From Crossiella equi (GTDB taxonomy: Bacteria > Actinomycetota > Actinomycetes > Mycobacteriales > Pseudonocardiaceae), in contig NZ_JAGIOO010000001.1 of NCBI RefSeq assembly GCF_017876755.1, forward strand, positions 2,961,786 through 3,025,785: a stretch of 64,000 nt of DNA, read 5' to 3'. Shown here piece after piece: positions 8,344-18,905 of the stretch (the first letter of the stretch is position 1; the number at the start of each line of letters is the position of its first letter). The notes under the pieces were generated by a model. It was not told the origin of the DNA, ran no database searches, and worked only from the letters and a program-made list of their open reading frames with translations. Position numbers and translations under genes: made by a program.

Positions 8344-9226
8344 ATGACGCGTGGACTTCTCCGGCTGGGGCTGGCCCTGGCCGTGTCACTGGGTGGACTC
8401 GCGGTCGCGGCACAGCCCGCGGTGGCCGCACCCGCGTTCCAGCTGCCCTTCCCCTGCAACCAGGTCTGGGAGGGCCAGACCCGGACCAACCACAGCCCGC
8501 AGAACTCGGTGGACTTCAACCGGGCCAACGACGAGGGTGACCCGGTGGTGGCCTCGGCGGCGGGCCGGGTCAGCCGGGTCGCGAACGAGGGCTCGACCTC
8601 CTACGGCCGGATGGCCGGGGCGAGCGAAGCGACGGGGCTCGGTTAGATCAGTGATCGACCACGGCGGCGGCTGGACCAGCCGCTACGCCCACCTGGCCAG
8701 CCAGGACGTCGCGGTGGGCACGCAGGTGGCGGCCGGGCGCCAGATCGGCAAGGTGGGCAACACCGGCGGCTCGACCGGCGCGCACCTGCACTACGAGCAG
8801 CGCCTCAACGGCGACGACGTCCGGATCAAGTTCGGCGGCACGGAGATCCTCTACTGGGGCAGCCGCAACTACACCAGCCGCAACTGCGGGGGCGGCGGCA
8901 ACCCGTACACCCCCGAGCAGGTGTGCGGCAGCGGGTACGGCGTGGTGGACCAGCAGGCGCTGGGCACGGTCGGACGCACCTACCTGCTCTACAACAACGC
9001 CAACGGCTACAACTGCGTGGTCACGCTCAAGGCCACCTCACTGGGCACCGCGAGCCCGGTCTCGGCCTTCCTGGAGGTGCAGGGCCAGGCGCGGCAGACC
9101 GACTCCGGCAGCTTCACCCACTACGCCGGTCCGGTGCGCAGGGCCGCGCCCGGCAAGTGCGTGAAGTGGGGCGGTTCGGTCGGCTCGACCGGCTACACCA
9201 GCGGGTTCGAGCACTGCGGCAGCTGA
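8344..9226 (+). pseudogene. secreted M23 (LytM) peptidase gene interrupted by a 40-nt insertion
   Basis: The first frame (8344-8646) encodes a signal peptide ending near AVAAPA and the start of a LytM domain (NSVDF, DPVVASAAGRVSRV). The second (from 8651 to 9226) continues it with IDHGGGW, RYAHLA and the HLHYEQ zinc site, then a C-terminal domain. Removing exactly 8611-8650 rejoins both frames through YGR-VIDHGGG. The extra 40 nt contain a stop codon and a small hairpin (CGAGC...GCTCG, 8621-8641). Intact, this would be a secreted peptidoglycan endopeptidase. As read, it is broken, unless the insert is a sequencing artefact or is bypassed. Confidence 0.8.
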
Positions 9227-9238
9227 GCCGCGGACGCG

Positions 9239-9273
9239 GACGGCGGCCGCTCCCTGGGGGTGCGGCCGCCGTC
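9239..9273. terminator. bidirectional hairpin terminator
   Basis: Perfect 12-bp stem (GACGGCGGCCGC with its complement) and 11-nt loop between the convergent M23 gene and aroG. Confidence 0.75.
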
Positions 9274-9289
9274 GGCGTTCAGCAGGAGA

Positions 9290-10774
<1,485 letters not shown>

Positions 10775-10778
10775 CTAG

Positions 10779-10797
10779 TTAGGGGAGGCTCACCTTA
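10779..10797 (+). promoter_or_regulatory. IdeR/DtxR-type iron box upstream of fprA
   Basis: The 19-mer beginning TTAGGGGAGGCTCACC matches the IdeR/DtxR consensus (TTAGGTTAGGCTAACCTAA) at 15 of 19 positions by eye. It overlaps a possible -10 (TAAACT, 10796-10801). Iron-dependent repression of fprA is inferred. Confidence 0.75.
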
Positions 10798-10833
10798 AAC
10801 TACGAGGAGTAGTCCAGAGCTGAGGAGACATCC

Positions 10834-12195
10834 ATGGAGCGCCCGCTACGCGTGGCGGTCGTCGGGGCCGGTCCCGCGGGCATCTACGCCGCGGACATCC
10901 TGGCCAAGTCCGACACCCCTGTCAGCATCGACCTGCTGGAGAAGCTGCCCGCGCCGTACGGGCTCATCCGGTACGGCGTCGCACCGGACCATCCTCGCAT
11001 CAAGCAGATCGTGCACGCCCTGCAGCGCGTGCTGGAACGCCCGCAGATCCGGTTCCTGGGCAACGTGCGCTACGGCGTCGACGTGACCCTGGCCGACCTG
11101 CACCGCCACTACGACGTGACCATCTTCGCCACCGGCGCGGAGAAGGACCGGTCGCTGGACATCCCGGGCGTGGACCTGGACGGCAGCTACGGCGCGGCCG
11201 ACTTCGTCAGCTGGTACGACGGCCACCCGGACGTGCCGCGCGACTGGCCGCTGGTGGCCAACAGCGTGGCCGTGCTGGGCGTGGGCAACGTGGCGCTGGA
11301 CGTGGCCCGCATCCTGGCCAAGACCGCCGACGAGCTGCTCACCACCGAGATCCCGGACAACGTCTACCGGGGCCTGGCCGCGAGCCCGGTCACCGACGTG
11401 CACGTGTTCGGCCGCCGCGGCCCGGCCCAGGCCAAGTTCACCCCCCTGGAGCTCCGCGAGCTGGACCACTCCCCGAACGTGGAAGTGATCGTCTACCCGG
11501 AGGACATCGAGTTCGACCAGGGCAGCCTGGCCGCGATCGAGAGCACCAACCAGGTCCGCCAAGTGGTCAAAACCCTGCAGGACTGGGCGATCCGCGACCC
11601 CGGCGACCGGCCGCGCCGCCTGCACCTGCACTTCCTGCACTCCCCCGTCGAGGTCCTCGGCGACGGCGTGGTCACCGGCCTGCGCACCGAGCGCATGGAG
11701 CTGGACGGCACCGGCAACGTGCGCGGCACCGGCGAGTTCCACGACTGGCCGGTCCAGGCCGTCTACCGGGCGGTGGGCTACCTGAGCAGCCACCTGGCCG
11801 ACCTGCCGTTCAACCACGCGGCCGGGGTCGTGCCGAACGAGGCGGGCCGGGTCCTGGACGGCGCCGACCAGGTCGAGCGCGTCTACGTGACCGGCTGGAT
11901 CAAGCGCGGCCCGGTGGGCCTGATCGGCCACACCAAGGGCGATGCCCTGGAGACGGTCACCAGCATCCTCGCCGACCTGCCGAACCTCACCCCGGCCCCG
12001 GAGCCCGAGCCGGAGCGGATCACCGACCTGCTGACCGAGCGGGGCGTGGAGTTCACCACGCTGGAGGGCTGGAACCGGCTGGACACGCACGAGCTGAAGC
12101 TCGGCCTGGCCGCCGGGCGGGAGCGGGTGAAAGTGGTGCCGCGCGAGGAGATGGTGGCCATCTCGCGCGACCCGCGGCACGCCCCCGTGGTGTAG
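10834..12195 (+). CDS. fprA: FprA-type ferredoxin-NADP+ reductase
   Basis: A 453-residue flavoprotein of the adrenodoxin-reductase/FprA family, transferring electrons between NADPH and ferredoxin. Seen: an N-terminal FAD site VVGAGPAGIYAADIL, the APYGLIRYGVAPDHP signature near residue 45, an NADP site VLGVGNVALDVARIL, and a second FAD-binding stretch near the C-terminus (VTGWIKRGPVGLIGHTK). An iron box and -10-like sequence lie directly upstream, with Shine-Dalgarno GAGGAG before ATG 10834. Iron limitation would be expected to raise expression, fitting a role in supplying electrons to P450s or iron-linked redox. Confidence 0.93.
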   Translation: MERPLRVAVVGAGPAGIYAADILAKSDTPVSIDLLEKLPAPYGLIRYGVAPDHPRIKQIVHALQRVLERPQIRFLGNVRYGVDVTLADLHRHYDVTIFATGAEKDRSLDIPGVDLDGSYGAADFVSWYDGHPDVPRDWPLVANSVAVLGVGNVALDVARILAKTADELLTTEIPDNVYRGLAASPVTDVHVFGRRGPAQAKFTPLELRELDHSPNVEVIVYPEDIEFDQGSLAAIESTNQVRQVVKTLQDWAIRDPGDRPRRLHLHFLHSPVEVLGDGVVTGLRTERMELDGTGNVRGTGEFHDWPVQAVYRAVGYLSSHLADLPFNHAAGVVPNEAGRVLDGADQVERVYVTGWIKRGPVGLIGHTKGDALETVTSILADLPNLTPAPEPEPERITDLLTERGVEFTTLEGWNRLDTHELKLGLAAGRERVKVVPREEMVAISRDPRHAPVV

Positions 12196-12207
12196 CCAGG
12201 AGTTTCC

Positions 12208-12246
12208 GACGAGCCCGTCACCCGGCTGCCGGGTGACGGGCTCGTC
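12208..12246. terminator. strong bidirectional terminator
   Basis: Perfect 18-bp inverted repeat (12208-12225 with 12229-12246; arms begin GACGAGCCCGTCACCC) with a 3-nt loop. It separates fprA from the convergent regulator gene and overlaps that gene's last codons. Confidence 0.85.
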
Positions 12247-15200
12247 GCACACCCAGCTCCTCCAGCAGCCGGTCCGCCTCTGCCCGCCAGGCCCGCGCCG
12301 ACTCCTCCTCCCCCGACCGCCCCAAAGCCCGCGCGAGCAGCAGCGAGGCCCGCGCCTGCCCCAGCCGGTGCCCGGTCTCCGCGTGCACCGCCAAGGCCTG
12401 CCGCGCGGTCTCCCGCCCCTCCGCCACCGCCCCCGCCGCCAGCCGGGCCGCGGCCAGCGCGGTCAGCGCCTGCCCGACCTTCACCCGCCGCCCCGAGGCC
12501 CGTGCCACCCGCTCGGCCTCCCGGCCGCAGTGCAGGGCCTCCTCGGCCGCGCCCGCCGCGGTGTGGGTCTGCGTCAGCACCACCAGGGCGTCGATCTCGG
12601 CGTTGGCGTGGCCCAGGTCGCGGGCCAGGCCGAGGGAGTCGGTGGCGCCGCGCAGGGCCGCCGGGTGGCGGCCCCCGGCCAGGTGCAGCGCGGCCAGGGT
12701 GCACAGCGCCTCGGCCTCGGTGCGGCGGTCCTCCACGGCCAGCGCGTGGGCCAGCGCGACCTCCGCGTGCTGACCGGCCTCGGCGTGCTCGCCCAGGTCG
12801 AAGCAGGTGCGGGCGAGCACCGCGGTGGTGTTGGCCAGGTCGTGGCGGGTGCCGTGGTCGGTGTAGTGGGCCAGCGCCTCGTGCAGCTGCCCGGCCGCCG
12901 TGCGCAGCTCGCCCAGGTCGGTCAGCACGATCGCCAGGTTCACCAGCGTGCTGTGCGCCAGCCCGGCCGCGCCCAGCTCCCGGTGCATGGCCACCGCGTC
13001 GCGCAGCTGGGCCGCCGCGTCGGCCAGCCGCCCGAACACCGCGTGCGCGATGCCCAGGTTGTTCAACGTGCTCGCCGACGCCGTGGTCGCCGGGCGGCCC
13101 GCGCGCAGGGCTAGCGCGCGCTCGAAGTGCTCGACCGCCTGGTGGTAGTCGCCGCCGTTGGCGTGCGCGGTGCCGATGTTGTGGTGCATGGTCGCGGCGG
13201 CCTCGACCTCGCCGTGCTCCTGCGCCGCCCGCAGCGCCGCGTGCCCGGCCGCCAGCCACTCCGCGGTGTGCCGGTGCGCGTGGAAGTACCGGCGCAGCGA
13301 GTCGATCAGCCGCCAGGCCGTGGCGGGCGGACCGTGGTCGGCCGCGTGCCGCACCGCCGCCAGCAGGTTCGGCCGCTCGGTGTCCAGCCAGGCCAGGGCG
13401 TCCGCGGCCGAGGTGAGCTCCGGGGCGGGCGCGTGCTCGTCGACCGCCACGCGCAGCAGGGCGTCCGGGTACAGCAGCCGGATCGCGGTGTCCGCACCGC
13501 GCAGGTAGGCGGCGAACAGCCGCTCCCGGGCGGCGGCCTGGTCATCCGCCCGGCCGCGGTCCCGGGCGTAGCGGCGCAGCAGGTCGGGCAGCTGGAACCG
13601 GCCCGGCACCGGTTCGACGACCAGGTGCGCGGCGGCCAGCCGGTGCAGCCCCGCCGCCGCCCCGGCCTCGGTGCCCCCGGTGAGCGCGGCGGCGGCCAGC
13701 GCGGTGAGGTCCGGGCCGGGCACCAGGCCCAGGCAGCGGAACAGGTGCGCGTCGGAGGCGGGCAGGGTCCGGTAGGCCTGGTCGAACGCGGCGTGCACCG
13801 GCGCCGGGTCGTCGCCGTCCAGGGGCTCGACCGGGCGCAGCCCGTCCAGGAACCCCGCCACGGTCAGCTCCGGCCGCGCGGCCAGCCCGGCCGCGGCCAG
13901 GCGCAGCGCCAGCGGGATCCGCCCGCACCGTTCGGCCAGCTCCGCCACGGCCTGCTCCTGCGCCGCGACCCGGGCCTCGCCCAGCACCGCCGCCAGCAGC
14001 CCGCGCGCGTGCGCCCGGCCCAGCACGTCCGGGGTGAGGCGGCGCGCGCCCTGCAACGCGGTCAGCCCGCGCAGGTCGTCGCGGCTGGTCACCAGCACCC
14101 CGCACGCCGGTTCGGCGGGCAGCAGCGGGCGGACCTGCTCGGCGGAGGCGGCGTTGTCCAGCACCACCAGCACCCGGCGGCCGGTGAGCAGCGACCGGTA
14201 CAGCGCGGCCTGCTCCTCGATCTCGGTCGGGATCTGCTTCTGCGGCACGCCCAGCGCGCGCAGGAAGTGCGCCAGCGCCTCCTCGACGGTCATCGGCTGG
14301 CCGCAGGCGTGCCCGCGCAGGTCGATGTGCAGCTGCCCGTGCGGGAACCGCTCGGCCAGCCGGTGCGCGGCCCGGACCGCGAGCGCGGTCTTGCCCCTGC
14401 CGGGCGGCCCGGACAGCACCACGATCGGCGCCGCGGTGCGCAGCGGTCCGCCCGCCAGCAGCTCGGCGACCTGGGCCAGCTCCTGCTCGCGGCCGACGAA
14501 GTCGGGCAGGTCCGGCGGCAGCCGGGGCAGGCCGCGGACCGGCGCCTCGTCGCAGCGCACCCGCTCGGCCACCGGCGGCGCGGCCAGCACCGGGTCGTTG
14601 GCCAGGATCGCCCGGTGCAGCCTGCGCACCGGCTCGCCCGGGTCGATGCCCAGCTCCTCGGCCAGGGTGTCGCCGAGCCGCTGGAAGGCCTGCAACGCCT
14701 CGGCCTGCCGGTCGCAGCGGTACAGGGCGAGCATCAGCTGGTGCCAGAACCGCTCGCGCAGCGGGTGCTCGGCGGTCAGCCCGCGCAGCTCCCCCACCAG
14801 CTCCGCGTGCCGGCCCAGGGCCAGGTCGACCTCCAGGCGCCGTTCCAGGGCCTGCAACCGCTCCTCGGCCAGCCGCGGCGCCTCGTCACGGAGCAGGGCC
14901 TCGGAGGGCACGTCGGACAGGGCGGGCCCGCGCCACAGCGCGAGCGCCCGGCGCAGGCAGTCCGCCTCGGCCGCGGCCGCACCGGCCTCGGCGTGCGCGC
15001 GGCCCCGGGCCAGCAGCTCGCGGAAGGCGAACAGGTCGAGCTGGGCCGGGCGCAGCCGGATCAGGTAGCCCTCGGGGCGGGTGTGCACGAGCTGGCCGGG
15101 GCCGGGCTCGTCGCCGAGGGCGTGCCGCAGCCGCATCACGTAGGTCTGCAGGGTGCCGCGCGAACGCGCGGGCGGTGCCTCACCCCAGATCCGGTCGATC

Positions 15201-15355
15201 AGCTCCTCGACCGGCACCACCTGGTTGGCGCGCAGCAGCAGGCTCGCCAGCAGCGCGCGGTGCTTCCCGGCCCGCACCACGACCGGCGCGCCGTCCCGGA
15301 GGATTTCCACCGGCCCGAGGACGCGGAAAACCACTCCCTCCGGTGCCGATTCCAT
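12218..15355 (-). CDS. AfsR/SARP-type regulator (BTAD, NB-ARC, TPR)
   Basis: A 1045-residue regulator. Residues about 1-100: OmpR-type winged helix (FRVLGPVEILRDG). About 100-250: bacterial transcriptional activator domain. About 290-600: NB-ARC ATPase with Walker A GPPGRGKTALA. The remainder is TPR-like helical repeats. AfsR-type proteins activate antibiotic or differentiation genes by recruiting RNA polymerase at direct-repeat operators. The C-terminal codons run into a perfect terminator. Its target is not evident: no biosynthetic cluster is adjacent. It shares architecture with three more regulator genes at 26.6-34.9 kb. Confidence 0.88.
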   Translation of the reverse strand: MESAPEGVVFRVLGPVEILRDGAPVVVRAGKHRALLASLLLRANQVVPVEELIDRIWGEAPPARSRGTLQTYVMRLRHALGDEPGPGQLVHTRPEGYLIRLRPAQLDLFAFRELLARGRAHAEAGAAAAEADCLRRALALWRGPALSDVPSEALLRDEAPRLAEERLQALERRLEVDLALGRHAELVGELRGLTAEHPLRERFWHQLMLALYRCDRQAEALQAFQRLGDTLAEELGIDPGEPVRRLHRAILANDPVLAAPPVAERVRCDEAPVRGLPRLPPDLPDFVGREQELAQVAELLAGGPLRTAAPIVVLSGPPGRGKTALAVRAAHRLAERFPHGQLHIDLRGHACGQPMTVEEALAHFLRALGVPQKQIPTEIEEQAALYRSLLTGRRVLVVLDNAASAEQVRPLLPAEPACGVLVTSRDDLRGLTALQGARRLTPDVLGRAHARGLLAAVLGEARVAAQEQAVAELAERCGRIPLALRLAAAGLAARPELTVAGFLDGLRPVEPLDGDDPAPVHAAFDQAYRTLPASDAHLFRCLGLVPGPDLTALAAAALTGGTEAGAAAGLHRLAAAHLVVEPVPGRFQLPDLLRRYARDRGRADDQAAARERLFAAYLRGADTAIRLLYPDALLRVAVDEHAPAPELTSAADALAWLDTERPNLLAAVRHAADHGPPATAWRLIDSLRRYFHAHRHTAEWLAAGHAALRAAQEHGEVEAAATMHHNIGTAHANGGDYHQAVEHFERALALRAGRPATTASASTLNNLGIAHAVFGRLADAAAQLRDAVAMHRELGAAGLAHSTLVNLAIVLTDLGELRTAAGQLHEALAHYTDHGTRHDLANTTAVLARTCFDLGEHAEAGQHAEVALAHALAVEDRRTEAEALCTLAALHLAGGRHPAALRGATDSLGLARDLGHANAEIDALVVLTQTHTAAGAAEEALHCGREAERVARASGRRVKVGQALTALAAARLAAGAVAEGRETARQALAVHAETGHRLGQARASLLLARALGRSGEEESARAWRAEADRLLEELGVRRARHPAAG

Positions 15356-15492
15356 GAATTCCTTCCCCCCGCGCCCGCATTCGGGGCACCATGAAGCCGG
15401 TGGTCACATCCCTGGACACTGTAAGCGGCAGGCGTTAGCCAGCCGTCAGCGAGACGACAGCGCCCTCCGGCAGAGTTCTTGCCAGGGGGGCC

Positions 15493-15533
15493 GGGCGGCC
15501 CGCACCATCGGGGGGATGGAGTGCGGGCCGCCC
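15493..15533 (-). terminator. fadD15 terminator
   Basis: Perfect 13-bp stem (GGGCGGCCCGCAC and complement), 15-nt loop, just past the fadD15 stop. Confidence 0.7.
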
Positions 15534-15564
15534 GAAACTATTTCCGCTCCGGTCAGAGCTCTGA

Positions 15565-17352
15565 TCAGCTGTACATCCCGCTGATCTCGGTCGCGTAGGT
15601 CTCGTTCACCACGTTGCGCCGCAGCTTCAGGCTCGGGGTCAGCTCGCCGCCCGCCTCGGTGAAGTCCACCGGCAGGATCCGGAACTTCTTGATCGCCTCG
15701 GCGTTGGACACCGCCTGGTTGGCCTCGGCGACCGCGGCCTCCACCTCGCCGCGCAGGTCGGCGTCCTCGATCAGGTCGGACACGCTGGCCTCGGCGGACT
15801 TGCCGTGCTGCTGCTTCCAGGCCGGGAAGAACTCCGGGTCGATGGTGACCAGGGCGGCGATGAACGGCTGCCGGTCGCCGACCACCATGCACTGGCTGAT
15901 CAGCGGGTGCGAGCGCAGCCGGTCCTCCAGCACCGCCGGGGCCACGTTCTTGCCGCCCGCGGTGACGATGATCTCCTTCTTGCGGCCGGTGATGCTGAGG
16001 AAGCCCTGCTCGTCCAGCTCGCCGAGGTCGCCGGTGTGGAACCAGCCCTCGCGCACCGACTCCTCGGTGGCCGCCTCGTTGCGCCAGTACCGCCCGAAGA
16101 CGATGTCGCCCTTGATCAGGACCTCGCCGTCCTCGCCGATGCGCACCGAGGTGCCGCCGACCGGCTTGCCGACCGAGCCGATGCGGCTGGCCTCCTTGGT
16201 GTTCACGCAGGCCGCGGCGCTGGTCTCGGTGAGGCCGTAGCCCTCGTAGACGGTGACGCCGACGCCGCGGAAGAAGTGCGCCAGGCGGGCGCCGAGCGGG
16301 GCGCCGCCGGAGACCGCGGCCTTGCAGCGGCCGCCCAGGGCGTTGCGCAGCTTGACGTAGACCAGCTTGTCGAACAGGGCGTGCTTGAGCTTGAGGCCCA
16401 GCCCCGCGCCGCCGTGGTCCAGCGCCTCGCTGTAGGCGACCGCGGTGGCCTCGGCGATGTCGAAGATCTTGCCCTTGCCCTCGGCGTGGGCCTTCTGCTT
16501 GGCGCCGTTGTAGACCTTCTCGAACACGCGCGGCACCGACACCACGAAGGTCGGGCGGAACGTGCCGAGGTCGGCGACCAGGTTCTTCACGTCGGCGGTG
16601 TGGCCGACCGTGGTGCGCGTGTACACCGAGCACACCGCGAGCACGCGGGCCAGCACGTGCGCGAGCGGCAGGAAGGCCAGCAGCGAGTTGCCCGCCTGGA
16701 GCAGCTCCGGGAACGCGGCGATGTCGGCGCGGATCTCGGCCAGCAGGTTGCGGTGGGTGAGCTCGCAGCCCTTGGGCCGGCCGGTGGTGCCGGAGGTGTA
16801 GATGATCGTGGCCAGGTCGTCGGCCTTGAGCGCGGTGCGGCGCTCCTGCACGGCGCTGTCCGGCACGTCCTTGCCCGCCTCGGTGAGCAGCTCGACCGCG
16901 CCGCCCTCGATCTGCCACACGTGGGCCAGCTCGGGCAGGTTGCCGCGCACGCCGTCGAGGGTGCTGCGGTGCGCCGAGGTCTCCACGATGACGGCCTTGG
17001 CCCCGGAGTCGGACAGGATCCAGTCCATCTGCTGCGCGGAGGAGGTCTCGTAGATCGGCACGCTGACCAGGCCCGCGGCCCAGATCGCGTAGTCCAGCAA
17101 CGTCCACTCGTAGCGGGTCTTGGACAGCAGGCCGATGCGGTCGCCCTGCTCCAGCCCGGCGGCGATGAGCCCCTTGGCCGCGGCCACCACCTCGGTCAGG
17201 AACTCCTTGGCGGTGACGTCCAGCCAGGTGCCGTCCACCCGCCGCCGGAAGCTCACGGCTGTGGCGAACCGCTCGGCGTTGGCCCAGACCATGTCGGTGA
17301 GGTTTTCCTCGACGGCCACGGTGGCGGTGGCCGGGACGCTGAACTCTCGCAC
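15565..17352 (-). CDS. fadD15: long-chain fatty acyl-CoA ligase, FadD15-like
   Basis: A 595-residue AMP-forming ligase that activates fatty acids with ATP and CoA. Motifs: P-loop-like TIIYTSGTTGRPKG (about residue 175), YEGYGLTETSA, and the FHTGDLGELDEQGFLSITGR adenylation/hinge region. Strong similarity to long-chain acyl-CoA synthetases of the Rv2187 type. The neighbour across the divergent promoter is the Rv2186c-like gene, as in M. tuberculosis. GTG 17352 has GAGG 5-8 nt upstream. Confidence 0.92.
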   Translation of the reverse strand: MREFSVPATATVAVEENLTDMVWANAERFATAVSFRRRVDGTWLDVTAKEFLTEVVAAAKGLIAAGLEQGDRIGLLSKTRYEWTLLDYAIWAAGLVSVPIYETSSAQQMDWILSDSGAKAVIVETSAHRSTLDGVRGNLPELAHVWQIEGGAVELLTEAGKDVPDSAVQERRTALKADDLATIIYTSGTTGRPKGCELTHRNLLAEIRADIAAFPELLQAGNSLLAFLPLAHVLARVLAVCSVYTRTTVGHTADVKNLVADLGTFRPTFVVSVPRVFEKVYNGAKQKAHAEGKGKIFDIAEATAVAYSEALDHGGAGLGLKLKHALFDKLVYVKLRNALGGRCKAAVSGGAPLGARLAHFFRGVGVTVYEGYGLTETSAAACVNTKEASRIGSVGKPVGGTSVRIGEDGEVLIKGDIVFGRYWRNEAATEESVREGWFHTGDLGELDEQGFLSITGRKKEIIVTAGGKNVAPAVLEDRLRSHPLISQCMVVGDRQPFIAALVTIDPEFFPAWKQQHGKSAEASVSDLIEDADLRGEVEAAVAEANQAVSNAEAIKKFRILPVDFTEAGGELTPSLKLRRNVVNETYATEISGMYS

Positions 17353-17461
17353 GTCAACCTCGCAAGACGGAACGGGTGTTACTGGCTGGTTAACCTAGCT
17401 CGTCGTGACCAGGTGACAATAGGGCGTAATCCAGATGTGTCGTTATGGCACGCTTTGTCCC

Positions 17462-17848
17462 ATGCCTTCCGTGGACGTGGTCGACGAGCTCTTCATCACC
17501 GTGCCCCCGGCCGTCCTGGCGACAAACCTGGCCGACTCCACCAAGTGGCCCACCTACTGGCCCGATCTCTCCCTCCAGGTGTACGCCGACCGGGGGGAGG
17601 AGGGCCTGCGCTGGACCGTCACGGGCGCGCTGACCGGCACCATGGAGGTCTGGCTGGAGCGCGTGCTGGACGGCACGGTCGTGCACTACTTCCTCCGCGC
17701 CGACCGCCCCGGGGACACGCCGTTCACCGCGCGCGAGGCGCAGCGGGAGACCGTGCGGCGGCAGCGGGCGCAGAAGCAGGTCGCCTTCGGCTGGAAGGAC
17801 CTGTTCGAGGACGGCAGGCTGCCTGGCGAGGCCCCCGCGACCGCCTGA
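17462..17848 (+). CDS. Rv2186c-like SRPBCC/polyketide-cyclase-fold protein
   Basis: A 128-residue protein (starting MPSVDVVDELFITVPP) with the START/SRPBCC alternation: an early beta segment, W-rich middle (WPTYWPDLSLQV, LRWTVTG) and a long C-terminal Arg/Lys-rich helix. It corresponds in position to Rv2186c, next to fadD15. Ligand and role are unknown; a hydrophobic pocket for lipids would be typical of the fold. An upstream in-frame start at 17435 would add nine residues, but ATG 17462 begins at the domain. Confidence 0.7.
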   Translation: MPSVDVVDELFITVPPAVLATNLADSTKWPTYWPDLSLQVYADRGEEGLRWTVTGALTGTMEVWLERVLDGTVVHYFLRADRPGDTPFTAREAQRETVRRQRAQKQVAFGWKDLFEDGRLPGEAPATA

Positions 17849-17866
17849 TTCGTCGGGGTCGCGGCC

Positions 17867-17872
17867 TAGCCT
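17867..17872 (+). promoter_or_regulatory. candidate -10 box (leaderless)
   Basis: TAGCCT ends 6 nt before ATG 17879; no Shine-Dalgarno is seen. Confidence 0.5.
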
Positions 17873-17878
17873 CACCGC

Positions 17879-18325
17879 ATGCAGAGCAGCGCGAACACCC
17901 CGGAGCAGTACCTGGCGGAGCTGCCCGCGGCCCGCCGCGAGGCCGTCGAGGCGGTCCGGCAGGTGGTCCTGGCCAACCTGCCGGACGGTTACGAGGAGGG
18001 CATGGACTTCGGCATGCTCTCCTACCACGTGCCGCTGTCGCGGTACCCGAAGACCTACAACGGCCACCCGCTGGGCTACGTGGCGCTGGCCAGCCAGAAG
18101 CAGTACATGTCGCTGTACCTGTCCGGCCTCTACTGCGTCCCGGGCGCCGAGTCGGAGTTCCGGGAACGCTTCCTGGCCACCGGGCGCGAGCTCGACATGG
18201 GCAAGTCGTGCGTGCGGTTCCGGAAGGTCGAGGACCTGCCGCTGGAGCTGGTCGCGGAGGTCGTGGCCTCGACCTCGCCGGAGGAGTACATCGAGGTGTA
18301 CGAGCGGTCGCGGGGCCTGCGGTGA
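17879..18325 (+). CDS. DUF1801-family protein
   Basis: A 148-residue protein with the DUF1801 (YdhG-like) pattern: N-terminal helix YLAELPAARREAVEAVR, EGMDFGMLSYHVPL, a beta segment GYVALASQKQYMSLYLSGLY, and C-terminal GKSCVRFRKVEDLPLE. The function of the family is not settled. The stop overlaps the next gene's start by a few bases (GTGA), indicating a small operon with the Uma2 gene. Confidence 0.8.
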   Translation: MQSSANTPEQYLAELPAARREAVEAVRQVVLANLPDGYEEGMDFGMLSYHVPLSRYPKTYNGHPLGYVALASQKQYMSLYLSGLYCVPGAESEFRERFLATGRELDMGKSCVRFRKVEDLPLELVAEVVASTSPEEYIEVYERSRGLR

Positions 18326-18879
18326 CAAGAGCGGCTGGTGTGGTCCCGTTCCGCTCCCTCACCATCGAGGACTACCTCCGGTTGGGCGAGACCGAGTGCG
18401 GTTACACCGAGCTCGTCGAAGGCCGCCTGGTGATCGCGCAGAACCCAGGCGCTCGGCACCACGTGGTCTGTCACCGGCTCGCGGACCAGCTCGAACGGCA
18501 GCTGCCGGGCACCCTCCAGGCGATCTACGGAGTCGACGTCGACCTGGAGCTGGCGCCACCGGGCGGACCGGGGTCATCGCTACGGCCGGATCTGGTCATC
18601 GTCGACGAGCAAGCCCGCCTACGGGTGCGTACCGAAGGCGGGATGCCGCGGGCCAGGGAAGTGCGCGTGGTGGTCGAGGTGGCCTCAGAGGACTCGCGGC
18701 GCACCGACACGGTGTCCAAGCGGAGCGAGTACGCCGACGCGGGGATCCCGCACTACTGGGTCGTCGACCTCGCGTCCCCCGTCTCCCTCCTGGCGTGCCC
18801 ACAGGGAGCCGAGGTCACCGGCGTCTTCACCACCGACGCCCCCTTCCCGATCACGATCGACCTGGACCGCCTCGACTGA
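18322..18879 (+). CDS. Uma2-family putative restriction-like endonuclease
   Basis: A 185-residue protein of the Uma2 (DUF820) family, which has a PD-(D/E)XK nuclease fold. Seen: TIEDYLRLGE and YTELVEGRLVI near the N-terminus, the metal-ligand region SLRPDLVIVDE, and VVEVASEDSRRTDTVSKRSEYADAGIPHYWVVD. Such proteins occur in many copies in actinobacteria and cyanobacteria; few have known roles. GTG 18322 overlaps the preceding stop. Confidence 0.85.
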   Translation: MTRAAGVVPFRSLTIEDYLRLGETECGYTELVEGRLVIAQNPGARHHVVCHRLADQLERQLPGTLQAIYGVDVDLELAPPGGPGSSLRPDLVIVDEQARLRVRTEGGMPRAREVRVVVEVASEDSRRTDTVSKRSEYADAGIPHYWVVDLASPVSLLACPQGAEVTGVFTTDAPFPITIDLDRLD

Positions 18880-18893
18880 CCCGACTCCTCGCC

Positions 18894-18899
18894 TAAGGT
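18894..18899 (+). promoter_or_regulatory. candidate -10 box (leaderless)
   Basis: TAAGGT ends 6 nt before GTG 18906; no Shine-Dalgarno. Confidence 0.5.
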
Positions 18900-18905
18900 C
18901 GACCT

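Noticed and set aside
15805-18321. Long plus-strand frame running upstream into the Uma2 gene
   Set aside because: Antisense to fadD15 and low-complexity; only the part from 18322 matches a protein family.
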